A stretch of DNA of 40,391 nucleotides from an uncultured Clostridia bacterium (GTDB lineage: Bacteria; Bacillota; Clostridia; Christensenellales; DTU072), in contig CALVTP010000012.1 in the NCBI GenBank assembly GCA_944362765.1, positions 1-40,391 on the forward strand, given 5' to 3'. The first letter of the stretch is position 1; each line of letters opens with the position of its first letter. The position numbers and the translations under genes are program-made. The notes below the pieces were generated by a model. The model was not told the origin of the DNA. It did not search any database and saw only the letters and a list, made by a program, of their open reading frames with translations. Shown one piece after another: positions 33,591 to 40,391 of the stretch.

Positions 33591-33606
33591 TGTTTCACGT
33601 GGAACT
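33591..33606. promoter_or_regulatory. parS-like site 2
   Basis: TGTTTCACGTGGAACT, 14/16 to the consensus. Confidence 0.85.
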
Positions 33607-33672
33607 TAAAAGGCGCCCCTCTCTCTTATTGGGAAAGTCGGCTTCCGTACGGCGACCCGTTTGCGTTAGACT

Positions 33673-33688
33673 TGTTTCACGTGGAACA
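33673..33688. promoter_or_regulatory. parS-like site 3
   Basis: TGTTTCACGTGGAACA, 15/16 to the consensus, inside an extended palindrome (33669-33692). Confidence 0.92.
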
Positions 33689-33740
33689 AGTCTGCCGTAT
33701 CGTCGTTACGATTGAGTCATTGCGTTGGCGTACAGAGGTC

Positions 33741-33756
33741 TGTTTCACGTGAAACA
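33741..33756. promoter_or_regulatory. parS site 4 (perfect consensus)
   Basis: TGTTTCACGTGAAACA, identical to the canonical ParB/Spo0J site. Confidence 0.96.
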
Positions 33757-34192
33757 CCGGCCATGATGTTCGGGCGAGCGACGTATGTGAAGATTTGCGC
33801 GCCGCTTTGTTTTCTTAGCATAAGAGGTGTCGTATGCGCCGATAATTTCTTAACGTCCCCGTGGCAATAGCGCTCTTGTTTTTTGTTTTATACAACTTGT
33901 CTGTTTGCCGGAGAAAAAGCGGCTGTCGGCAGATTCCTGTTTTTTCGTCGTTGTTTTAATTCTGTTTTATTTACGGCAGGACAACCTTTAATCCTTTGTC
34001 TGCCTGCAACGAATGTGATCCAATCTCGCTTTTGCGACATTGTTCCGGTCGGTCTCTCGGAACAGCGGTTTTAGTCCCTTGCATCACGGCGTAATGTTTG
34101 TTTGATAAATTGTTCTTCCGAACAACGTTTGTTTGTGCCTATTATATAGACTAAGTGCTTTTATCTTATTTTTTGTAGTGTGCTATCGGTGA

Positions 34193-34752
34193 ATTTATCA
34201 AAGTGGAACATCAGACCGTATAATCTGTTTTGGGCGCGCGGTTGAAGATAATATTGCTGCGCTTGCTTATTTGTTTGATGAAAATTTATCGTACAATCAA
34301 CCCACTCTTTTACAACCAATCACTGCTCAGACATAGTCGCCATGGTAATATCGTTTTAAAGCCCCTTAATTAATTTTTTTCAATTTGTAATAGAGCTAAA
34401 GTTGGAGGTAAAAAATCAATTTTTCGTTACGCCATAAACATAGCATTTCGTTTCGACGTTTCCTTTTGTGAAGAATTAAGAGAGCAATCGACCGCTTATT
34501 CTTGGGAAGGTGGAGTCAACCACATGTTTATGTATCCGAATAACGGCAATGTTTTTGCAATGTCTTATACTGAAAATCCTGTTGTCAATACATTTTTTCG
34601 TGTTGTAGTACAAGGAGCCTGACCTACAATTTGCCACTCATCAGAGCCACTGCTTCGCCGTATGCTATTTTTGCCCCTACTCTTTTTTCAACGGCTGCAA
34701 GAAGGCTTTCCTCCCGGGGTGTGAAAATGTCAGAGAACGGGATTAAGGTGCT
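34193..34752. pseudogene. Possible decayed coding fragments
   Basis: Three open stretches read like protein but lack starts: plus 34193-34336 (contains GRAVEDNIAALAYLFDENL), plus 34374-34622 (contains MFMYPNNGNVFAMSYTENP) and minus 34752-34624 (contains VGAKIAYGEAVALMSGKL). The second and third converge with one base between their stops. I do not recognise the family, and chance open frames of this size are possible. Confidence 0.25.
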
Positions 34753-34766
34753 TCATGCATATTTAA

Positions 34767-35628
34767 TTTATTGACTATTGTCGCGTCTGAATGGCATACG
34801 GGTTTAAAAACTCTTGAGTTGAGATGTGGCGCCGAAAAATGAGCCGCGCTTTTCGAACGATAGAAGATACTTTCTCCGATTCGACGCAAAAAAGGGAGCG
34901 TATTGCAAACCGGTTAATTTTTGCGGTATTTATTGAATAATATTGCGTCGGTAAGATGTAACGCATAGATGATCAGGGATTATACAAAAACACCGAAAAG
35001 CAAGGTGAAAGCCGATCTACCGGCTGAAAGAAAGTTTTGTCATCAAGGAATGAACGCAAAAACGCGGCAAAAATTTTATACTATACAATATTAATTGAAC
35101 AATGTCGAGTCTGAACGGTGTGCTGATTGAACAATTCAAATTATGGACTGCGCCGAAAGTAAAAGCTGCAGGCTTTCCTGGCGAGAATGCCGTCTCTTCG
35201 AGTCGCGCAGAGAAGGTCGCGAACGCAAATATACTCATTTAAGACGGCATATATAGAATATTATTGTGCCTGAACCGTGTAGGCTTACCCGATCTAAATC
35301 ATCCGGCGATGTAGAGAGCAAAGTCATATTTACGCATGCGCGCGTGTAATCAACCAATATTGACAATTGTAAAGGAAAGATACATAGTTAACAATATTTA
35401 TATGAAAAATTTCCGCATTAAGTTTACGTAAGAGTACATTAAATCGCTGCTAAACTAAAAGAAAATTAATTCACCGTTTCCGAACGGCGTGCAGCTTAGA
35501 GAATCTGAATTATACGATGTTGTCGATAGCAAAGAAAAGTCGAGTTTTCGCAGAATAAATAAATATTCTAATCGGTAAATACATAAATATTGCAAAGAGC
35601 AACTAAAAAGCAAGAGGAAACAGCCATG
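34767..35628. repeat. Degenerate tandem array, period about 162 bp
   Basis: Copies begin near 34767, 34929, 35091, about 35253 and about 35466. Each starts with an (A/T)-rich TTTATTGA-like block, then a GTCTGAACGGTGTGC-like block about 20 bp in, then a GCGCCGAAA-like block and a GAACGCAAA-like block about 120 bp in. The first three starts are exactly 162 bp apart; the last copy is displaced by about 50 bp. Identity between copies is low (roughly 50-70% in the conserved blocks). Confidence 0.6.
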
Positions 35629-35715
35629 ATATTTTTATTGGTTACGCGAAGGCTTCGCACAACAAAGAGACAAATGTGAATAATTAAAGGATGACAAAAA
35701 GGAGAATAAGTCAGA

Positions 35716-35731
35716 AGTTTCACGTGAAACA
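35716..35731. promoter_or_regulatory. parS-like site 5
   Basis: AGTTTCACGTGAAACA, 15/16 to the ParB consensus. Confidence 0.92.
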
Positions 35732-36509
35732 TTAAGGGGTTTTGACTGTCTATGATGTTTTGTAGTCGGATAAATAGCGTTGATCAGGAAGTTCGACAAG
35801 AGAATGTATTATAATTATGACTACTTTCGTTGCTGGAGACGTCGCGGCTACGCCGAGAAAACCGCAATATTTCAACGATGTTTTATGCGGTACATAAGCT
35901 CGATTATAAGTGCGATTTAAAAAAAATCATATAGTATTTTATAAGGAGAGTGAAATAAAACATCTAAAATGCAAATCAACAGACGGTGACGAAAAATCTT
36001 TTCGGTAATTTAATACGAGGTGATTTTTACAGTTAAATATACGTACCTCTAATGGTTGATTTAAAACGCGTCGTGTTAAAAGACAGAAGAAACCTAAAGG
36101 TATCGCCGGGAAAAAGCTTTTTTAACAAAAATAACAGACTATCGGAACGATTCAAGGACAATATCAATGGTGACGGCTTTGAGCTGCTCCGGAAAATTTT
36201 TATATTGATAGCTTATTTAGTTTATGCATTAAAGCCCTACATGTTTGCCTCTTAAAGGAGCAAGAAGGTCACTTTTCGCCATTAAACGCTTTGCGCAAAG
36301 AGACGCATCAGCAAAACAGTCAACCTCCTGTGAGGTTTTTATAAAGATCCGATTTTAATAAGAGTGTGATTAAATAGATTTAAGAGCGAATCAACCGGAT
36401 TACGAGCAGAGATATATCAAAATATAAAATTGTTATTTGTCTTTTTCGCAGAGAAATAAACTTGATGACAAATAGGAGGACAGTTAAATTCGTATGTTCT
36501 TTTATGCGT

Positions 36510-36525
36510 TGTTTCACGTGAAACG
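36510..36525. promoter_or_regulatory. parS-like site 6
   Basis: TGTTTCACGTGAAACG, 15/16 to the ParB consensus. Confidence 0.92.
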
Positions 36526-36621
36526 TCCGATATTTTGCGCTTGGCGATTTGGTGGTCTCGCGTAGATATAATCTCGACGGCGAACGGCTGCCTCAATAGA
36601 ATCGGTTGCCTGTTTGCATAC

Positions 36622-36637
36622 AGTTTCCCGTGAAACG
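36622..36637. promoter_or_regulatory. parS-like site 7 (degenerate)
   Basis: AGTTTCCCGTGAAACG, 13/16 to the ParB consensus. Confidence 0.65.
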
Positions 36638-37123
36638 TGCGAGAATTTGTGTCCAAATGTTATTCAACCGGTTTCTTCTTTGTCTTCGAATGTTTTTTAG
36701 GATATTTTTGGCGCATATCCTTTCGTCTTATTGCCGCGGCGCACAAACATAAATAAGAGAAAAAGTTTATATTCTAATAAATATCGTAGTTGCTATTTTA
36801 ATTTTCAAAAAAGTGGAAGCACCGCTCCCTTAACCGTTCAATATTGCCGGTCGCTACATCAGGGTTTATAGCAATATATGAAGCAGACGAAAACAATTGA
36901 GTTATTAGGTGGTCGACAACGCCTTTGGCAAAACATAACATGCACCCCTTATTACAAACAGACGTATTGTAAAGTAAAAAAGACATTCCTTTCGAGCGGC
37001 GGAGCTACACATTACAAAAAATAAAAATACAAAAGCAAAAAATGAAGCCAGAGAACAGAAAATGCGAACGCAGCTGCAAGTTGTTTGAGGTTTTAATATA
37101 TACATAGTGGTACGAAATCCGCT

Positions 37124-37139
37124 AGTTCCACGTGAAACG
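37124..37139. promoter_or_regulatory. parS-like site 8
   Basis: AGTTCCACGTGAAACG, 13/16 to the ParB consensus with the central CACGTG intact. Confidence 0.75.
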
Positions 37140-38463
37140 TATCCTGTTTAATTCTGTTTTTTATGGTATTAACATTGAGACGAGCAAGTTTCCACTTCTG
37201 TTTCCTTGCTTTTTATCGCTTTTTAGCCGCGGATACCTCTTGTTTTTATAACGTTTTTGACACCGCACAGGTTCATCTAGCTCGCTATATATGCTATACA
37301 TCTTCCGGTTCGTTTCATAATCATTTCATTCCGTTTTTTCGTCTTTTGTCATATTTGGCGCCGGAAGACATATTGAATTCCGCTATATATAGCGTTAAGT
37401 TTTATCTGATAAAGAAATTTATTTTCGGTTCCTATCATTTATAACTTTAATTACTATGTATTTGACAAATATTTTATCTATGATGTTTGTGAGTTAATGT
37501 ATTTGTTTTTTTAGAACATCGCGACAGCCTTAATATAGTAGTTTTTAATTGTTATCAAAACTATATACTTTATTCTTTTTATTCACATTTACTTTTTCGT
37601 CAATGAATTGCTGTTCTTTGCCAAGGTTTTCCGAACGACTATTTTATATAATTGTCAGGAGATCGCAGCATTGTTGCTTAACCTTACGCATATTATGCTC
37701 TGCGGTTATGCTTGGTGTTTATACGAACAACGTTTTTTTCGCTTCGTTATTATTAATTGTTTATGCTCGAGTGCGTGCCGTTTTTTCAAGACTTGCAGAT
37801 ATTTTTAATAATTATATTACATCAGTACAACATTTTTTGTTTCATTATGCTTTTGGCTATAAAGTTCGAAGCAGGGCTTTTTCTTAGTTAGATTTTGCAT
37901 ACTGCTTGTCATATTATTAATTTAAAATTAATTAGTAACGATTACTATTAGTGTTTTGGGATTTTTATGATACTTTCGCCTTATGTCTATCCTTTGCCTG
38001 ATTTTAGCGGTCTTACTATATCTATATTTTAGGCTTAATAGCTTGTTTTGTTTTTTAAGTTCCCTATATTAACAGGATTATTCAATAGAAGATAAATTTC
38101 GCACCCTTTTGTATTTGGTTTTCTTCCTTTTGTGTTTGAATTTTCCCGATAATGAGTTTACACATTTCTCTTTTATATGCGCTGCGTTTAAGGGGCGTTT
38201 TATCCGATTATCGAGGCTTCATGGTTTGTTTTCTTTTTTTGACTTACGGATATTAAGCTTTGCTTCTTTCGAACTAGACATATATTGATTTAGGCTCTTC
38301 TCCGGTCTCCCTCTTGTCGGATTTATTGCTCGGTATTGCTTTCGGTTTTAATCGAATAGTCAATCTTAGGCTTTTTTCTTTATTTTGCATAATTTTTATG
38401 GTTGTCGGCTCATTTCGATTAATTTTTCGGTAAGGCATGCTTTCAGAGTGGTGCATTAAACTC

Positions 38464-38486
38464 AAAAAAGCCCCGGAAGGGCTTTT
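38464..38486 (-). terminator. Intrinsic terminator of the acetyltransferase gene
   Basis: The stem AAAAGCCC/GGGCTTTT (38466-38473/38479-38486) is followed on the minus strand by TT. It lies about 45 bp past the acetyltransferase stop and bounds the gene desert. Confidence 0.8.
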
Positions 38487-38531
38487 AAACAGGCGGAAAA
38501 TCGCGTGTTTTGCACTCCAAAGGGTGCGACT

Positions 38532-39095
38532 TCAAGGCTCAATTTTTTTCACGACTTTTGCCGGTACTCCTAGGGCAACTGAGTTTTCCGGGATATCTCT
38601 GCTGACAACCGCGCCGGCGCCTATTACGGCGTTGTCGCCAATTGTAACGCCCGGGAGAACGATCACTCCCGCTCCGAGCCAGCAATTTTTCCCGATGCGG
38701 ACAGGGGCGTTATATTGGTAGGCTTGTTCCCTGAGCGCCGCGTTCAACGGGTGCTGAGCAGTTGCCAGGACGACGTTGGGTCCGAACATCGTGTTGTCGC
38801 CGACGCTGATTTCGGTGTCGTCGACCAATGTCAAGCCGAAATTTGCATAGACGTTTTTACCGAAGCTCACGAATTTTCCGCCCCAATTTGCGTGTAGCGG
38901 GGGTTCGATATAACATCCTTCGCCGATCTTACGGAACATTTTCAGAAGGAGCTCCCTGCGTTTTTCTGCCTCTTTCGCACGAGTGGAGTTATAGTCGTAC
39001 AGGAGCTCGAGGCATTCAGTCTGCTCTTTCATGAGCCGCTCGTCCCCGGGAAGGTAGAGCTCGCCGGAGTGCAATATTGCAAGTATATCTTCCAT
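38532..39095 (-). CDS. Sugar O-acetyltransferase (LacA/Maa, hexapeptide repeat)
   Basis: A 187-aa left-handed beta-helix acetyltransferase that moves acetyl from acetyl-CoA to a sugar hydroxyl, as maltose or galactoside O-acetyltransferases do. The N-terminal helical Mac domain (about 1-55) precedes hexapeptide repeats (VSFGKNVYANFGLTLV, ISVGDNTMFGPNVVL, VRIGKNCWLGAGVIVLPGVTIGDNAVIGAGAVV). The catalytic His is H115 in ATAQHPL. Length fits the family. AAGGAG lies 6 bp before the ATG, and it appears monocistronic. Sugar specificity is unknown. Confidence 0.93.
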   Translation of the reverse strand: MEDILAILHSGELYLPGDERLMKEQTECLELLYDYNSTRAKEAEKRRELLLKMFRKIGEGCYIEPPLHANWGGKFVSFGKNVYANFGLTLVDDTEISVGDNTMFGPNVVLATAQHPLNAALREQAYQYNAPVRIGKNCWLGAGVIVLPGVTIGDNAVIGAGAVVSRDIPENSVALGVPAKVVKKIEP

Positions 39096-39534
39096 ATTGT
39101 TCTCCTTTTTAATGATTTTAGGAATTGCATGATTCGACTTGGGAGTTGCGTTTTGTTTTGCACCGATATGAATCCTGCGTTTGGGTTCCCGAACACCGAA
39201 TCACAGATACCGAAACACAAACAAAATCATTACCGAGCCTTTCCTCTTTTACCGACTTTCCGAACCTTTCCGATATCCGCATCGCCAAACCTTCCCCAAA
39301 GGGCGAATGCTTCACGGAGGTCGCCGACAAAAGGTGGATGAACGTATTCGAACCGAAACAAAGTTTTTTGTTCGGGCTACCGATATTTATGATTAGGGAA
39401 CCTAAACACGACCATTATTGGTCATGCAGTCATCTACTTTAAAGGTGCTCGCGCTTCCGAGCCGTGTCCGGAATGCCTGATGTTTGCCGTGCGATAAACT
39501 CGCGGAAAGCGGGGTAGCGATAAAGAGCGCGCCG
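39096..39534. other. Intergenic region
   Basis: About 440 bp between the acetyltransferase start and the RadC-like stop. Overlapping short frames exist on both strands but none has a ribosome site. No hairpin-plus-T terminator or RNA gene was seen. Confidence 0.6.
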
Positions 39535-40224
39535 TTACACTTTGCCGTCGAGGTAAGTTCTTCTGAAATTAAAATTGAAGCCGCAGGCGCGGAAGCGTCC
39601 GTTCGGGGTGATGGTCAGGTAGTCCGAAAGCAGAAATTTAAAGGAGGCAAAGACGTGTACGCAGCCGGCAACCAGACTTTCGTCCTCGTTCGACATTTCC
39701 GTGGCGTATGCGCCGCAATGCGCCAGCAGCAATACGTCGCCGCCCGCTCTCAGCATGGAAGTAATGATTTTCGGTATGATCGTCATGACGGAGAAGGGCT
39801 CGTCCTCCGTCCATACGGGAATGAGGTTCAGAAGCGTTGCGTCCTTATCCATTATCAGGGCAAAGAGGCACTCTTTTTTGTCTGTTGCGTACTCGCGGTA
39901 AATAAGTCCGGCAGCCTGATTTGCACCGTGAACATAGAAGCTCGGGCAGAGCAGGCACTCCTCGGTAACTATTTCACGAAGCAGCGAAAGCGTTCTTGCC
40001 GCCAGTCGCGGCATGCCTTTAATCTTTATAAGCTCCTCGTACGGCGCGCCCAGGACATTACCGACGGAACCGAAAACGGCAAGAAGCTGTCTTGCGATGG
40101 GGACGGTGTCGCGGCGGGGAAGGAAGGGGTAGATAAAAAACTCCAATTGCTCATGCGGAGCAAGGATCTGAATGCCTGCTTTAGCGACTTTGGCTCTGAC
40201 TCTTTGTCGTCTTCCCTCCGCCAT
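39535..40224 (-). CDS. RadC-like (JAB/MPN) protein with degenerate metal site
   Basis: A 229-aa protein with the RadC layout: an N-terminal helix-hairpin-helix-like segment (GSVGNVLGAPYEELIKIKG, about 52-70), then a JAB domain (CLFALIMDKDATLLNLIPVW through LLSDYLTITPNG). In ordinary RadC the metal site reads HNHPSG; here it is AHCGAYA (H169 kept, second His and PSG lost), so zinc hydrolase activity is doubtful. D201 is retained. RadC's cellular role is unsettled even in standard members. It has its own promoter and is the last gene in the window. Confidence 0.82.
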   Translation of the reverse strand: MAEGRRQRVRAKVAKAGIQILAPHEQLEFFIYPFLPRRDTVPIARQLLAVFGSVGNVLGAPYEELIKIKGMPRLAARTLSLLREIVTEECLLCPSFYVHGANQAAGLIYREYATDKKECLFALIMDKDATLLNLIPVWTEDEPFSVMTIIPKIITSMLRAGGDVLLLAHCGAYATEMSNEDESLVAGCVHVFASFKFLLSDYLTITPNGRFRACGFNFNFRRTYLDGKV

Positions 40225-40256
40225 TCCCCGATCCTCCGTTTTTAAAAGTCATCAAA

Positions 40257-40285
40257 ACTATACCACAAAATCTCCCTTCCATCAA
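40257..40285 (-). promoter_or_regulatory. Promoter of the RadC-like gene
   Basis: Minus-strand -35 TTGATG (40280-40285), 17-bp spacer, -10 TATAGT (40257-40262), about 35 bp before the start; GGAGG lies in between. Confidence 0.75.
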
Positions 40286-40391
40286 TACCCCGGAAGACTT
40301 TCGACAATTTTTATTTGTAGGTTTACAATACATTTATGACAAAGTTGCACATATGGAGAAAAGACAAGAGGAATGGGTAACGGAAGAAGCA

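Larger units (their letters stand above)
32013..38463. other. 6.4-kb gene desert containing the parS cluster
   Basis: No frame in this stretch combines a plausible ribosome site, recognisable domain and normal codon use. The left part (about 32090-33560) is extremely purine-rich on the plus strand. The middle carries parS-like sites and degenerate repeats. The right part (about 37150-38450) is pyrimidine-rich. Two TTATTCACA DnaA-box matches occur (35675-35683 on the minus strand, 37579-37587 on the plus) but do not cluster. It is probably a structural (centromere-like) region, perhaps containing decayed gene fragments. Confidence 0.75.

Noticed and set aside
36052..36255. 67-codon plus-strand frame
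   Set aside because: Plausible amino-acid make-up but no ribosome site or promoter, and it lies among similar chance frames.
37549..37887. 112-codon plus-strand frame
   Set aside because: T-rich strand producing Phe/Leu/Cys residues, no ribosome site, no recognisable domain.
32013..38463. Replication origin (oriC)
   Set aside because: Only two isolated TTATTCACA boxes, no DnaA-box cluster, no dnaA or dnaN, genes on both sides share orientation, and the strand skew is in the wrong direction.

Overview
The window looks like chromosomal DNA of a Bacillota (Firmicutes), probably an uncultured Clostridia-type anaerobe. Supporting signs are strong AAGGAGG-type ribosome-binding sites, sigma-A promoters with 17-bp spacers, a NupNOPQ/Bmp nucleoside ABC transporter, CsoR/CopA/CopZ copper control, split transketolase and nearly uniform gene orientation (all but two genes on the minus strand). 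The placement is inferred from gene content only. No rRNA, CRISPR array, transposase or phage gene is visible.

Layout, left to right. 1-1012: a 62-bp degenerate repeat, three 240-bp tandem repeats rich in hairpins, and a minus-strand tRNA-Val(CAC) whose 3' end is mirrored in those repeats. 1203-3741: nagA and a COG2509-type flavoprotein. 4359-4568: a lone plus-strand XRE regulator. 4987-6135: fucO under its own promoter. 6239-10076: an htrA, response regulator, sensor kinase and CYTH-domain cluster (envelope stress or signalling). 10164-12305: ppa, an HD-domain protein and an unknown protein with a leaderless-looking promoter. 12428-14205: the two halves of a split transketolase. 14341-19599: a nucleoside ABC importer operon, preceded by a 32-codon small ORF and an attenuator-like terminator. 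20255-27001: secA-prfB-serS plus two membrane proteins. 27224-28165: a lone plus-strand transketolase C-terminal half. 28142-32012: a copper-export operon, copA (with a nested copZ) and csoR, behind a promoter carrying a CsoR operator and a long repeat-bearing leader.

32013-38463 is a gene desert of about 6.4 kb and the most unusual part of the window. It holds eight parS-like ParB sites (33072-37139), a degenerate tandem array of about 162 bp near its middle, a strongly purine-rich left flank and a pyrimidine-rich right flank. This suggests a centromere (parS) locus, probably origin-proximal, although no parAB, dnaA or DnaA-box cluster is in view. Past the desert lie a LacA/Maa-type acetyltransferase and a RadC-like protein whose metal-binding motif is degenerate.

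Functional links: copper is sensed by CsoR (Cys-His-Cys) and exported by CopA. Antisense read-through from csoR may run across the lone transketolase gene to a terminator inside that gene's promoter. Sugar metabolism is represented by nagA, fucO, the transketolases and the acetyltransferase, salvage by the nucleoside importer, and core translation and secretion by secA-prfB-serS.
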